From: Topomyia yanbarensis
Taxonomy: Eukaryota > Arthropoda > Insecta > Diptera > Culicidae
Length of the DNA: 64,000 nt
NCBI RefSeq assembly: GCF_030247195.1
Contig: NC_080671.1
Location: 297,814,670-297,878,669 of the forward strand
Reading direction: 5' to 3'
Numbering within the stretch: the stretch's first letter is position 1; the number at the start of each line of letters is the position of its first letter. This document shows positions 33,761 through 46,633 of this stretch, one piece after another. The translations under genes and the position numbers were made by a program. The notes below the pieces were generated by a model that worked only from the letters and a program-made list of their open reading frames with translations, ran no database searches and was not told the DNA's origin.

Positions 33761-35839
33761 AAAATGTAGAAACACGAGCCATAGTTGCAAGATGGATAAG
33801 GCATACTTATATTTGTAACATGGAAATCGCCACAAACCCTGAATCTGCAAGCAGCGTTCAGAAAAAGAAATCCACTGGTGAATAATAATGCGTAACTTCA
33901 TGATATCAAAAAATACCATGCGTCTCCATGAAAAAACTAATTTTACAAACGACCAAATATCAACCTTCGGCGCAAAACGGCGCAAGATGACACTATGATT
34001 TTGGAAAACACGATAAAATTCTACGTCAGTTGTACTAGATGAGGTCCTTCAACACGCTTTTACCGACCGATGACACTCTGAACATAAATAAGTCCGCATT
34101 AAAAAGCATAGTTATATTGACTTCATTGGTAGCTTTTTAAATACTCATTATTTCTCAAATAGAAATACACCATTGAATTCCTAAGATGATTTTCTATTAG
34201 TGTTGTGAAATAAAGTACCTATTAAAGCGAGGTGAATTAGAATGAATAAAAGCTTTTTGTCACTATCGCATGTATCGTTTTTTTCGCATGATTTTTCCAC
34301 TTTGGTCGGCTGTAAAAAAAATTAAAAATTAAAATATTGCGATTTTGTAGGTTACAGCACCAGAGAATGTTGTCTTCTTTTAGGCGGGCAAAACACAAAG
34401 TTGATTAGTTGAATAGTTCCAAAACGAGAATGCCCGTAGACTCGAAAAAAATCTTGTTTCGAGAAAACGCTTGTCAATGTTTGAAAACAGTTTTTCGTGT
34501 ACAATTTATGGTACTCGAGCTATTTATCTAAGAATAAGTGAATTTATAGGTTTCTAAAGGTACTAAACATGAATTTGAGGTTAGATTAGGAAAATTCAAA
34601 ATGACGGATCCAATATGGCGATTTTCGGGGTCCGAAAATTTGATTTTGAAATGTTCATTGTACAATACATAATATGTAATAACTTTATTTAATTAAAATT
34701 TCAATCATTTGAAATTCAGAATGTGGTAAGAAAAAAACAGTCTCAGCAAGGGCAAGGTTTATCATACTTTGTTCGCGGCTGACATAGTTTTCGGCATGGA
34801 GCCACACCTTAGGTCTAGGTGTCTAGGGAGTGGATTAATTTTTGGTTGAGATGCTTCAACTCGTCGGATGCCACACCGCATCTAGGCTGATGCGATCCGA
34901 AGAAAGATAACAGGCCGTTATCAATTTTCTAGCAGACCACAACCAACGTTTGATTTAGAAAAAATCTCAATAGATCATTCAATATTGGTGTTAACAGAAC
35001 GTGCTTGAGTAGATGCCAGAGGTCGATGTTAAAGGCAATTTCTAATTTCTTTAACTTACAGTATGTAACAAAGTATATAACAGTATAAAGTCGGCCAAAT
35101 ATTTGAAATCTAGAGATTAGCTAAACTATTTTGAACACAATGGTATCGCAAATAATTGGTTGCATTGGCGTGCACAAGGGGGGAGGCTAGAGGGGGGGGG
35201 GGGGCTATAGCCCCCCCTGATGCTCTGAAATTTTTTAAAATTTTAATGTGTATTATAATGTTGAGAACATATGAGAAACATGTCAAACTTACTGCATATC
35301 TCATTTTGTTTAAGAAAGCCATGTTATCTTAGTTGGCACAAGTTCGTTGAAATCAGGAATTTCTATTAATAACAAGATAAGGAGGAGGCGAGAGGATGCG
35401 GTAACTGAAGCAAAGATTCGGTTACCGACTAAAAAATACAAGACTGTTGGTAATCAATTTAATTTTTTGCTTTGACTAAAAATTATAAACTTTTTATTGA
35501 AAATGATTAACGCAGTCGGTAAAGGCGTATATGGCGATCCCAGGAGGTATTACATGGAAAGCGAAAACAAGAGAAACTTTCAGTTTTTTTTTTCTAAAAC
35601 TGAACAGTAATATAATCTTAGATAAACTTTTGGAACTAAATAGATGTTATTTCTTTGGATAACAACTTATTCTGCTTCTAACTTTTTTTCATGATAACGA
35701 GGGTATATTAGCTAGAAATTACTAAGTAGGAAAAGGTATAAAAAATAGTTATGAAAGGATTTGGAATATACAGATAGGAAAGCTGTCGGTTCTCATGGTA
35801 ATATGGGACGACTTTGCTGTTGCCGTGAAATATGGTAGA
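33761..35839. other. Intergenic, with a G/C-tract palindrome
   Basis: No gene is recognised. A run of G followed by CTATAG and a run of C lies at about 35192-35217. At 34600-34625 a string close to the satellite motif (CCAATATGGCGATTTTCGGG) appears alone. Confidence 0.5.
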
Positions 35840-37028
35840 TTTGAGCAATTCGTAGTAACTCTGCCTAAGCACGACTCCTACCAGCAGAAAATAAAAAAAT
35901 AGTCTGGAAGATTTTAAGCCTGTTCCTACCCAAGTAAAAATTGAAGTTTTATAGCACGCTACAAGTGTAATCTTAGGTTAATAGTGTATACCGGAACGTA
36001 TGTTTAAATTTCTTATTTCTTGGAAAGCATGAGATATATAATTCCGCCTTTAGGACAAAAAGTTTTGGGGAACGATCGTCAAGAGATTGCCTGATCACAA
36101 CGTAGCAGCAAGTTCATAAGGCGATCAGTTCAGCAGTCACATGACTATCGGAAAACACACGAGGAAACTGGTTCGATGTGGATTGCCAACGAGCAACAGA
36201 TGATAAAAATCAGACTAGGAGCTTATTGTCGCACTAGTTATATGTTAGAACAGTGTAGTGAGCTGAAAGCCACTGAAAAGCACGATCATGACAAGGGCTA
36301 ATAAATTTTGTTATTTATGGACTAGCATGTTAAAGACAGTTTAAAATGTTTGGGACAGTTTTGGGCATGTAGCGCGCAGGAGAGAGCCTTGTTAAAGTGA
36401 TCAGTAGACAGCCTGTAAGGCGTTGTCGACTTTTAGGGAAAGCTTTGCTCTCACTGGAGGTATGCAATCGAATGAAATATGTGTGTGGAGCGTGACTGGA
36501 AAGTGGCTCCTTGAAAATGTCTAATGCATTCGTGGTTCGCATCAAATACTCAATCGCTATAAATAGCACTGGCTTACGAAAAAAATTGATTTCTTTTCTA
36601 ATCATGTTTCCAAAATGTATTTTGGACCGCTAACAAAGTTCTAAAAGTGTTTTCCTACAGAAAGAAAACTTTCTATTTTCTACTTGATTCTCGAGTTGCT
36701 CAGAAGTTTTTGTTTGTCATCATTTTTCTTATAGATTTATTAGAGATTCACCCAATACTATAGAGAATTTTTTTTTCAACATTGAAAAAGTAATTTTAGG
36801 TGAAAATCTAGGCCATTCACATACCTAAAAATAGATATCATAAAATGAAGCTAAAAAAATTTTAAGGTAAAATAAAAATTATTTTTTAAACTTAAAGCCT
36901 ACATGAACAAAATATATCAGTGGGCCATAATACATTGCCAAATCCTGACGAGAATAGAAAGAATATATTTCGTAAATATTTTGATCTGATTACTCAAATT
37001 AAAAAAATAAATTTTGTTTTTTTTGTAC
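35840..37028. other. Left-arm unique part, no gene
   Basis: AT-rich. A 91-codon frame (36330-36605, minus) resembles nothing I know and is mirrored in the other arm. I do not call it a gene. Confidence 0.5.
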
Positions 37029-37495
37029 GGTGGGTGCTCCTATAGTTAAGGTGTACCTATATAGTTGCAGTAGTGGGCTATACGTCTATCCAAGGTACCA
37101 ACCATCACCAAATGTTTTTATTGGTTCATCACACTAAAATCATGCGTCATTAAAACTGTTATCCTTAAAATTTGATCAAATAACCATCGATTTTTTTTTA
37201 ATTTTGAGTTCCCTTGCACCTATAGTTGATCTAATGTACCTATAGTTGCTAGTCCCATAAGAGATCAATGGGATTTGCAACAATAGGAACCGAAATTAGC
37301 GATTGCACCACTATTGGTACATGTGTTCCTATAGTGGTACAAGCGGTTTTGATTACATTAATTAGTTAATAAACAATATTTATATTTTTTTATGGTATAG
37401 GGATTGAAAGCTTTCGGTTAACGTATAAACATCGCCCATTCATCGATTTTTTATTAAAAGTTTTCCTTAAGTATACGACTATTGGTACATCCACC
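37029..37495. mobile_element. Candidate MITE with CTATAGTTG-type internal repeats (left arm)
   Basis: The start GGTGGGTGCTCCTATAGT and the end, read inverted, GGTGGATGTACCAATAGT match at 14 of 18 positions. Inside, CCTATAGTTG and CCACTATTGG phrases recur six or more times in both orientations. No clear flanking duplication. Confidence 0.55.
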
Positions 37496-39872
37496 ATATC
37501 TCACAATGAATTTTGCATGAATTTTTCCACCTTTCGAGCACGGTTCATTGTACTTTTTTATTGATTTTTATTTATGTTTGCTTTTTGTTCAGTTGTAAAA
37601 CTTTTCATTGAAACATTCTTGAGTTTTGGATGTTCAAGAAAAACTTAATTGGTATTAAACCAAGGTTTATAGCAGGAGTCCTATTAAAATTAAAATAGCT
37701 CGTACGTTGAGATCCACTCTAATTTGTTAACAAAATTTTCCCAACATACATCCTGAAAATTTAAAAAAACAAGTTAGAAGCATTTGAAGCTCTATGAATG
37801 TAGAATCCTTGTGAGCTCTTTGCAGTCGGTTCTGGAAATTTTTGACTGCAATTTGCTTACAATATTGCAAAAATTTTGAAAACAGTTAATGTTTTCATAA
37901 ATTCTCACGCGATGGAAAAAAGGGAGAATTTATTCTGCACAAAAAAATGAAAACCCGAGTATGATGATAAACAATAACCAAACATTTATATGTGCAGTAC
38001 AACAGATTTCATGTAATCTTTGTCTGCTGCCCTGAATATGCCATTGTGTCGTCGTTTTCTTCAAATATAGGGCTATCAACCAATCGAGCTGGCCGTAAAG
38101 CGGGTCAGAGAGATGTATGATAAGGATCTGAACAAATTCAAAAAAACATTTGAAAGGGTAATGCAAATTTGACTTTAAACAGCTTCCGGAACAAAAGCTT
38201 TATGTTTCCAAAGATCACATGTTTCCAAGAAGTATAAAATTGTTGTTGCAGATTAGTTTTCCGGAAAAAGTGTATGATCTGGCAGTAAATTTGCAGTTAT
38301 CGCCACAAAACTCCGATTTTCTTCACAACCTACAATATGAACCGAGTTATACATCTACGATTGTCTTAAAATAGTCTAGTGCTAAATTAGGTCTCCCCGG
38401 GGCCCTTCCAATTTTTTTCCAGATTTGGCGAGTAGCCACTACAGTAAGAATGCGCAATAGCAGTACCGGGATAATTATGTCAACGTCATTGAGAATATGA
38501 ACTCCCCAAACTGTCCGGAATTCCATACAATCCATATCGACACACTCTATAAATATATAAAATGGAAACATGGCTAAGGATGCTATTTCAATGGCCAGAT
38601 ACTGGAAAAAAGCAGCCAGAGGTGTTGACCAGCAGCTTGTGCAGAAATTAAAGACAAGTATCAAGCCAAAAGTTCAAATTTTCATTCGAGAAGAATAAAA
38701 ACCGCAAAAACCCACAATGCACAGTGGTCATAAACATGCGCAATTCAAATATCGATACTAAACTTGATTTCTAAAGAAAATTTTGGGTCGATGAAGCCGA
38801 ATTTCACATTAAAAAATCGATTGTATCCACCTGACTGTGTGATATGACATTTCTTATTACACTAATCGTTCATATTTAATTACCATTATTTTTTGCTCTA
38901 ACATTTTTTATAGTATCAAATAGTACATGTTTTGATGTGCTTGCAAAAAACCATGATTTTTCATTCAAAATTCTCGAAACTGCAGCTTTTGTGCTTGAAT
39001 ACCAATGTTTTGATATCGTTTCCAGTGAGCATGATATCTCGTGAACCAAATTGCAGACCAACCTTAAATTTTGGAATGTTGTTCGTGATTATGATAGCAA
39101 GCTCAAACAAAATTTCAAATTAATTGTGAATGTTTCCCTAATTTTTGTAAAGAATACAGTGTTTAGCCACCGTAAACATAAAGCTTTTCGCATAAATAAA
39201 AATACCCTCATTATAGTACCAATAATTTTAAAACAGAGCAACAGTTCATGACTTCAAATTTATTTGTGAATTAGAACTGCAGATATGGTATGAATCGCAA
39301 GGGGCTTTCCCAAAAAATCCGATTCGAGAACATCGTGGTGGTACGAAGTAGAGTGAGCTGTACAACGAATATTCCTTTCCAACATGTGTTTCAAAAAGTA
39401 GTGTCTAATAAATTAATATAAAAAGCTGAAATTTTGCGAAAATAATAATTTTATATAGCTTAATAAAAAAGGTCTGCAGTGACAATAAATAATATATTTT
39501 TAAAGACTTGCGCAGCTGAAGCCTAGTTTAAGTGGAACTAAATAGTCTAAAGACCATTTTAAAAGAAAAATTCGTGAGGGATATCGAGGAAAAAGCCAAA
39601 TCCAAAGTTTTTAGTTAAATTGTTCGAATACATATGCAAACATACCTTTCTGCACTCCATATTCACCAAAACCCGATAATTATCGATCAATACACAGCTA
39701 TTAGTAGCGTTTCCTGATAAAAATACTAATATTGATAACTACAGTTCGACAAAAAAAATTCTGACGACCAATCAATTATCAATAGTATTTAAATTATCGG
39801 TAAATAAAGAACCACCCTATGAATTCACCTATATATTAAAAAATCATTTCATTATTGGCAAAATTAAGTTTG
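37496..39872. other. Left-arm non-coding stretch
   Basis: AT-rich. Two minus-strand frames (37930-38166 and 38347-38664) are perfectly mirrored in the right arm, so their conservation reflects the duplication and not selection. No domain is recognised. Confidence 0.45.
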
Positions 39873-41716
39873 AACACGGTGTTCCAAAAACCGTTATTAA
39901 CAAAAAATGACCATAAATTTGTCATACGGCATTCGAAAGATACAGTATCCAAGCATCTTCTCAGTGAATTTCAAAATGATCCATCGAGGGATTCGAGAGA
40001 AATTGCAATTTGAAGTTTTATGACACGTTTCATAAGGCTACCAGCAAACACCCACGGGTTTGGTCCTATCTCTACAAACAAATTTTTTTTTGTTTACTTA
40101 TTTAGTACATGGCATTCGAAAGATATAGTAATCAAGTATACCTCCTGCAAGTTTGAAAATATTTCATTGACGGAATCGAAATTTATAACGGTTTGGATGT
40201 GGTATGCGGTCATGGATGGGTTTTCTACCAGACTTCAATCGTGAATCCATATTTGTCCATTGACTATTTAGATCGTTTATACGTGTCGCGGTTTTTAAAG
40301 GAAAACCTTACCATTTAATTACATAAATATAATGTACAAAAGGTGTTATTTATATGGTGCACTGAAAAAATATGAAAATAGGGTTGTCTACCAAACGTTA
40401 AATATAATGTGAAAACTAAAAAAATGAATGAAAGTTGGAATGTTTACTTCAAAAGGCCATATCTCAATGGTTTGTTGACCGATTCTAATTATTTTTTTCA
40501 TTATTGAACAGGTAAACGTTTCATTGTTAATTTACATTAAGAAGAATATGAAACAGAGTCATCTAAAGGCGATATAGTTGATCTCAACTATATGTATTAT
40601 CATTATTTAGTAAATATTTTTGTCTTAAAAATAGCTGCCTATCCATTTTTATATACTAGTTGATTGCAATTGCTGTATAAACATCTGAATGTCAAATTCT
40701 CATGATAAGTTCAATTCGACAATAAAACTGACAATAGTTAGAGATATGAGCAGATGAACTTGTACTCATAACACCCACTTTGACCAGTTTTATTATCTGT
40801 CAACCCAACTAGGGATTGTACAAAATTTCCAACAAAAACCGTATCATAACATAAATTGATCTGAATCAGCAAATACCTTCATATTTTTTGAATTTATGGT
40901 TTTATTTTTCCATCATTTGTAGTTTGCGTTCGTTGCATTCAACCAATGTATAGGTCATCGTTTTGAATACAAAGATATTCACTAAATAGTGATAATACAT
41001 ATAATTGAGGATAATTATGTTGTCTATTGTTTGAAGTAGGCAATTCTATTTTATAGTCTTCTTAATGAAAATTAACGATGAAACGTCTACTTGTTCAATA
41101 ATGAAAAAATAATTAGAATCGGTCAACAAACCATTGAAATATGGCCTTTTGAAGTACACATTCCGACTTTTATCCATTTTTTAATTTACACATTATATTT
41201 AACGTTTGGTAGACAATATATATTTTTTCAGTGTACCATATAAATAACACCTTTTGTACATTATATTTATTTAATTTATTGGTCAGGTTTTCCTTTAAAA
41301 ACCACGACATGTATAAACGATCTAAATAGTCAATGGACAAACATGGATTCATGCTTGAAGTCTGGTAGAAAACCCATCCATGACCGCATACCACATCCAA
41401 ACCGTTATAAATTTCGATTCCGTCAATGAAATATTTTCAAACTTGCAGGAGATATACTTGATTACTATATCTTTCGAATTCCATGTACTAAATAAGTAGA
41501 CAAAAAAATTGTTTGTAGAGATAGGACCAAACCCGTGGGTGTTTGCTGGTAGCCTTATGAAACGTGTCATAAAACTTCAAATTGCAATTTCTCTCGAATC
41601 CCTCGATGGATCATTTTGAAATTCACTGAGAAGATGCTTGGATACTGTATCTTTCGAATGCCGTATGACAAATTTATGGTCATTTTTGTTAATAACGGTT
41701 TTAGGAACACCGTGTT
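39873..41716. mobile_element. 1.84-kb long-hairpin element (left arm copy)
   Basis: The ends are AACACGGTGTTCC and its complement. The arms pair over about 700 bp or more each (for example 40020-40244 against 41349-41570, centre 40,795), with a diverged centre near 40,600-41,000. The two arms differ at many positions, so this palindrome is older than the giant duplication that copied it. There is no coding capacity and no clear duplication at its ends. Confidence 0.85.
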
Positions 41717-42479
41717 GAAACAATAAAACATATATCCATAATCATATAATCGCGAGATAAAAACACGCTTTTGCTGATTTTTTTTTGTGTTATTGTACTA
41801 TAGGGGGACCACTATGCAATGTGTCTTTTAACTACAATAAATACGCATTATTTTCTTCTAATAACGTTTTATGCTAAAGCATACTTCCAATTGAAAGCAT
41901 CAAATTGTCTTTGCTTATTGCAGGATACATAAGGCAAATGTTATAACAAATATTTTAAAAAAAAATTCCAGTCAACTCACAACTTTAATTATTCGTAAAA
42001 AATTCCATGCATCAATAGTTTACGAGAATTATGTGGGACTGAAAATGGTCAATTTTATTAACTTCAAAAAATCAAATTGCAAAAAACGTGAGAATTGTAT
42101 TGCGTCAAAGACCTCGAGAATTTTTTATCGAGGGACTTGAAAATGATTAATGTTAATTTTAAGCCTACTTAAAATGGGATGATAATAAGACATGGAAATA
42201 CTTTAGTTATCTTTTTTGAAAAACCAATTTCTACATTTAAGAAATAAATGAAACAACGTGTATTCCAATAACAAAATAAAATAACTGTTTTACAATCGAA
42301 GCGTTACCAGAAATCTAACTGATGATGAAGGCTTAACATAACTGAATATTTTTTTTAGCCTTTAGCCCCCCCCCCCCCTAATGGAAAAGGCTACGCATGC
42401 CTATCTTAAAATCTTAAAAATATGAAGAGTTGTTGGAGGCCAAAAATTGTTGAAATTCCTGTAGACTCTTTATTTGCAT
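41717..42479. other. Left-arm non-coding stretch with a C-run
   Basis: AT-rich, with a run of 13 C at 42366-42378. Nothing else recognised. Confidence 0.5.
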
Positions 42480-43500
42480 CTGACATCATAATCAGGCTCA
42501 AAAAGAATTATTAGTTTTATTGGATTGAAGTTCGCTTTTCCAGATAAGCTTTCAAATATCTCGGGGTCTAGTTCGACTCTAAAGGAACCTGGGGATGTCA
42601 CATTAGGTATCTGAAACAGGAATGCCAACAAAGGATCAACTTTCTCCGTATACTAACCGGAACATGGTGGGGTGCCCACCCAGGAGACTTGATCAGGCTG
42701 TATCAAACAACGACATTGTCGGTGATGGAGTGTTTCTGTTTCCGCCTCGCTGCGAACATACATTTTATCAACGTAGAGCGAATCCAACGTGCTGGCGGGT
42801 GTCCTTCCGCTAAAAAATCGATTTTGGGACCTCTCATATCGATTGCTCATCCGACGCGATATTTTGAACCCGTTAGTAATTGCAAATTTCGAGAGGCTTG
42901 TGGAGTTCAATTCTCAAACCCGATTTATGTTCTTGTACTTCGATTACATGGCACAAACTATCAATCGTTCTTCATACTATCCAAACTGTGTCAATCTCTC
43001 CCATGCTTCTGATTCAACTGTCTTCTTCGACACATCCATGAAAGACGAGATTCGTGGAATCCCGGATCACATACGTCCTCAAGTGATCCCAAGCATCTTT
43101 CATAGTAAATTTCGAGAAGTCGACTGCAATGAGATGTTTTACACCGACGGGTTAAGCCTCGACGGCTCCACTGGCTTCGGTATATTCAATTAAAGCCTCA
43201 CCGCCTCATTCAAACTCAATGATCTTGCATCAGTTTTCGTCGCAGAACTTGCTGCTATTCAGTATGCTGCTATTCATTGATACTTTGCCCACCGATCATT
43301 ATTTTATCGTCTCGGATAGCCTCAGCTCAATCGAGGCTCTCCGTTCAATGAAACCTAGAACACACATTCCATATTTTCTGGGGGCCTGCGTGCTTTGTCT
43401 GTAAGATCGTACAAGACTCCCTTAGTTTGGGTTCCCTCACATTGCGCCATTCCAGACAATGAAGAAGCGGACTCTTTAGCTAAGGCGGGCGCTTTACAAG
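42480..43500 (+). pseudogene. Non-LTR retrotransposon fragment: RT tail and RNase H (left arm)
   Basis: Frames on the plus strand give KQECQQRINFLRILTGTWWG (42615), GDLIRLYQTT, LAGVLPLKNRFWDLSYRLLI (42790), then RNase H with MFYTDGLSLDGSTGFGIF (first Asp), VAELAAIQY (Glu), YFIVSDSLSSIEALRSM (Asp) and VPSHCAIPDNEEADSLAKAG (last Asp). This arrangement is typical of RNase H-bearing I/LOA-type non-LTR elements of mosquitoes. Several stops and frame changes interrupt it. It is cut by the N gap, but the mirrored copy shows that it continues. Confidence 0.85.
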
Positions 43501-44000
43501 NNNNNNNNNNNNNNNNNNNNNNNNNNNNNNNNNNNNNNNNNNNNNNNNNNNNNNNNNNNNNNNNNNNNNNNNNNNNNNNNNNNNNNNNNNNNNNNNNNNN
43601 NNNNNNNNNNNNNNNNNNNNNNNNNNNNNNNNNNNNNNNNNNNNNNNNNNNNNNNNNNNNNNNNNNNNNNNNNNNNNNNNNNNNNNNNNNNNNNNNNNNN
43701 NNNNNNNNNNNNNNNNNNNNNNNNNNNNNNNNNNNNNNNNNNNNNNNNNNNNNNNNNNNNNNNNNNNNNNNNNNNNNNNNNNNNNNNNNNNNNNNNNNNN
43801 NNNNNNNNNNNNNNNNNNNNNNNNNNNNNNNNNNNNNNNNNNNNNNNNNNNNNNNNNNNNNNNNNNNNNNNNNNNNNNNNNNNNNNNNNNNNNNNNNNNN
43901 NNNNNNNNNNNNNNNNNNNNNNNNNNNNNNNNNNNNNNNNNNNNNNNNNNNNNNNNNNNNNNNNNNNNNNNNNNNNNNNNNNNNNNNNNNNNNNNNNNNN
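43501..44000. other. Assembly gap of exactly 500 N
   Basis: A round 500-base run of N, probably a gap of unknown true size. It lies exactly where the left arm of the giant inverted duplication stops. Confidence 0.99.
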
Positions 44001-44314
44001 TCGAGTAACGGTTTGTCCAGATTTTCAATTCGAAGTGAATTTTGATAGTTGGCCCTAATCATATGTTTGTCGAAAAATATATTAATAAAACTTGCGTAAA
44101 AAATTGAACGAATATACTTGACAATCTTTAACTGTATTAATTAGATGAAACGGGTAAGGCTGTCGTGACATCAGATCAACCCCTATTCCCCTTTAAAAAT
44201 GCTTCGTACCATGACATGAACCCCTACCCCCTGTCGTCACACATTATCACACAATACAAAACTCCCCCTCCCTCATATAATACTACGTCATTTATGAATG
44301 GTCCCCAATCCAAC
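44001..44314. other. Post-gap sequence with a MITE-like terminus
   Basis: It does not match the expected continuation of the left arm. At 44281-44306, TACTACGTCATTTATGAATG then GTCCCC looks like the end of the 3-bp-duplication MITE family. Its partner end was not found and may be in the gap. Confidence 0.5.
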
Positions 44315-44450
44315 CCATTCCGTAACCGGTTCGGAAACTTGATTGGATTGTAGCTCAAATGCAGGAACCAATTCCGATTCAATCGGTTGTTGCATTTGAG
44401 CTGGAATCCATACTGAATCCATCCAAGATTTCGAACCGATTCCGGAATGG
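44315..44450. repeat. Short imperfect hairpin, about 136 bp
   Basis: CCATTCCG...ACCGGTTCGGAAACTTGATT pairs with the complement at 44415-44450, and AGCTCAAATGCA (44353) pairs with TGCATTTGAGCT (44391). It is a small foldback MITE or its remnant. Confidence 0.75.
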
Positions 44451-45527
44451 TTTGACGACAGTAGCGCACATGGTGAAGATATTCCAGTTACCTCGAGTAG
44501 GACTTTAATTTTTATACAAGTTTATTTTTACTACGTAAATGCGAAAAACGTTCATTTCATTTTCATGTGTGATTGGAAATATGAAAATTGAAAGAAAAAA
44601 AATATACAACTTCATCATTCCATTTTTTCAACTAACTGAAGCATAATTAAATTAAAAGTTTTCCTATTAATTACAGCGGAAGAACGTTTTTGTATGTATA
44701 ATGATGAAATATGCTAATATTTGGAGGAATAACAATGTTCTACCTATTTTACGAAGGTATGTGTCTCAAAATGTACGGCGTTTTACTAATAAAAATCGCA
44801 AAATTTAAATTTTTTCATAAATGTTACATTCTGAGGAGTCCGTCAAAGCTAATTTAAAATTAATTTACAAAATCAATGAATAATTTTTCAAAACAATTTA
44901 CATGAAATACGTGAATATTACCGCATTACCGCGCGTAAATGCAGTGCGGTTGCGGTAAGCGATTAAAACCGCTTTTTTCGGTTATGGTGCGGACTATCCA
45001 TTTACCCCCCACATACGCAACGTGACGAACCCTAATTTGATGGGATTTTACATCCACATTAGGGTCACCTTTTTATATGCGGCTAAATGACACAATGTGC
45101 ATTTTACTTATTTTGTTTGCGAATATCGCGGATCAACAAATGAAAAGCAACATTAAAAGTAATGTCCTTTTACTGCATTCGTTGTCGATTATCATACGTG
45201 ACAATTGCTGGGATATTGCGAAAATTCCACTCTAAGAAACCTGCTTGGTTAAGGTTTGAGAATATTATTATTTAGGAACAGATGGGGTAAAACGCGCCCC
45301 ATAAGGAAATATGATCATAGTTTAGCTATAAAACATTAATTGGGAGAATTTAATTACTTTTTTTTATTCAATTCGTTTATTTGATAAGGCACGTTTGCGT
45401 TAGCTTAAAGGTGCCATTTTTTCATTGTTTTACATTTTGAATTTCTTAAAACTAGGGGGTTACACATTTCAATTATATTTTGTGTTTAACTAATGAAACT
45501 AAAAAAACTACAGCTAGCTTATACATA
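44451..45527. other. AT-rich intergenic, nothing recognised
   Basis: No gene or clear repeat boundary is seen. GGGTAAAACGCGCCCCATAA near 45284 vaguely recalls CTAATACGCCCCCCTTAA near 24209, but I could not extend the match. Confidence 0.45.
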
Positions 45528-45628
45528 CAGGGTGTTTGGTTCATGGTTAAGAACCTCTCGAGGGATGATTGTCTGTCGTATTTGGAGAAAAAAATTGTTC
45601 TACACATACCTTCAAATCTCAACCGTTA

Positions 45629-46633
45629 GGGACCGTACACTAATTACGTAAGGCATTTTTAGAACATTCCAACCTCCCCCTCCCCCCAGATAAGAATTCA
45701 TAAGATTTTGACGAACTCCCCCTCCCCCCTACATAAGATCTTATCATGATTTTCGTAATTAAAAAATCATATTGTTAATTCATTAAATAAGATAGCGAAA
45801 ACGATACTTATAGAATTATTTCAAGAAAATTCATGACAAAATTTAACTGCATTCATCTGTAGTAATTTTATTTGCATCCTAGTAGAATAACTATTAGGTG
45901 ATATTTAGAAAAGCAAATCTGGTCCATATAATCTGCTTCGCTATATTCCACTTCCTTTGAATCTATTTTCTTGTGATCAGAGTTCAAAAGAATGTATAAC
46001 CTGTTCTGGCATGAATTTATTCTGAGCTCCAATTGTGACGATTATCGTGCGCATAGCTTCGAATTTTCTTGAAGTAAAATACAGTTCACACTCTGGACAT
46101 ATTCGGCCCACAAGATCTGTCACAATCGCATGACAGAACATTTTCCGAATAGGTATTCGGTGGTTTGAACAAAAAGTATATTGGACCATCAACACGAAGA
46201 GTGTCAGCACTTCTTAACGTGTAAGGCATACTGTGACCCCAGTTCCCGAACAGAACAATGTGCGTCAAGAAATTGATGTAACTGCTCTAACGCCATCGAC
46301 AATTAAGACGCTCCTCACGATGGCAACAATAATCAAAATTACATAATTAATTTAACAATCATATCCTGCTGCTGCAAAACACTCCAATTCCAGGTCCACC
46401 CTTCCTTGGCCATGATGTACAATATGTGCTAATTTTGTTTGATATAGAAAATGTTCATGGCACAAATAATAAATAATTCTTGTGTAAAGAATATTTTTCT
46501 TATTGATTTCATTTTCATACATTTTTATGATATTACGTAAGAAAGAACAAACCCTCCCTCCCCCTCAGATAAGAATTTGTAAGATATTTTGAAACTCCCC
46601 CCATATGCCCTTACGTAATTAGTGTATGGCCCC
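45629..46633. mobile_element. PIF/Harbinger-like MITE, 1005 bp, TTA duplication
   Basis: The ends are GGGACCGTACACTAATTACG and, inverted, GGGGCCATACACTAATTACG, continuing TAAGG on both. TTA flanks it (45626-45628 and 46634-46636). The other arm of the host hairpin keeps an empty site (CGTTACAGAGTTATTG when read inverted near 48023), which confirms the boundaries. Sub-terminal C/T-rich tracts occur at both ends. Two overlapping minus-strand frames (45977-46268) are short and match no transposase I recognise. Confidence 0.88.

Larger units (their letters stand above)
35840..43500. repeat. Left arm of a giant inverted duplication (at least 7.66 kb)
   Basis: Every position x in this interval has a reverse-complement partner near 99,840 minus x (99,837 past the C-tract). 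The partners of 36605, 38166, 38664, 39251 and 41570 fall at 63235, 61674, 61176, 60589 and 58270. I saw only scattered differences, such as one in the 36400 region, one near 40245, one near 43424, and a run of 13 C against 15 G. The arm begins where the window edge truncates its partner and ends at the N gap. Confidence 0.97.

Noticed and set aside
36330..38664. Mirrored frames of 78-105 codons in the giant arms
   Set aside because: Identity between arms covers non-coding DNA equally, so it gives no evidence of protein selection.
40020..40244. 74-codon frame repeated at 41349-41570, 58270-58491 and 59596-59820
   Set aside because: It lies in the paired arms of a hairpin element and is copied by the giant duplication. 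No domain, and similarity is explained by DNA-level repetition.
35166..42408. Possible 7.2-kb element bounded by GGCGTGCACA...G-run-CTATAG and G-run-CTAAAG motifs
   Set aside because: The shared bases are few apart from the G-run, spacing differs, and no duplication is visible.
43355..44062. Frames spanning the N gap
   Set aside because: They run through 500 unknown bases, and the sequence on the two sides is not continuous with the mirrored arm.
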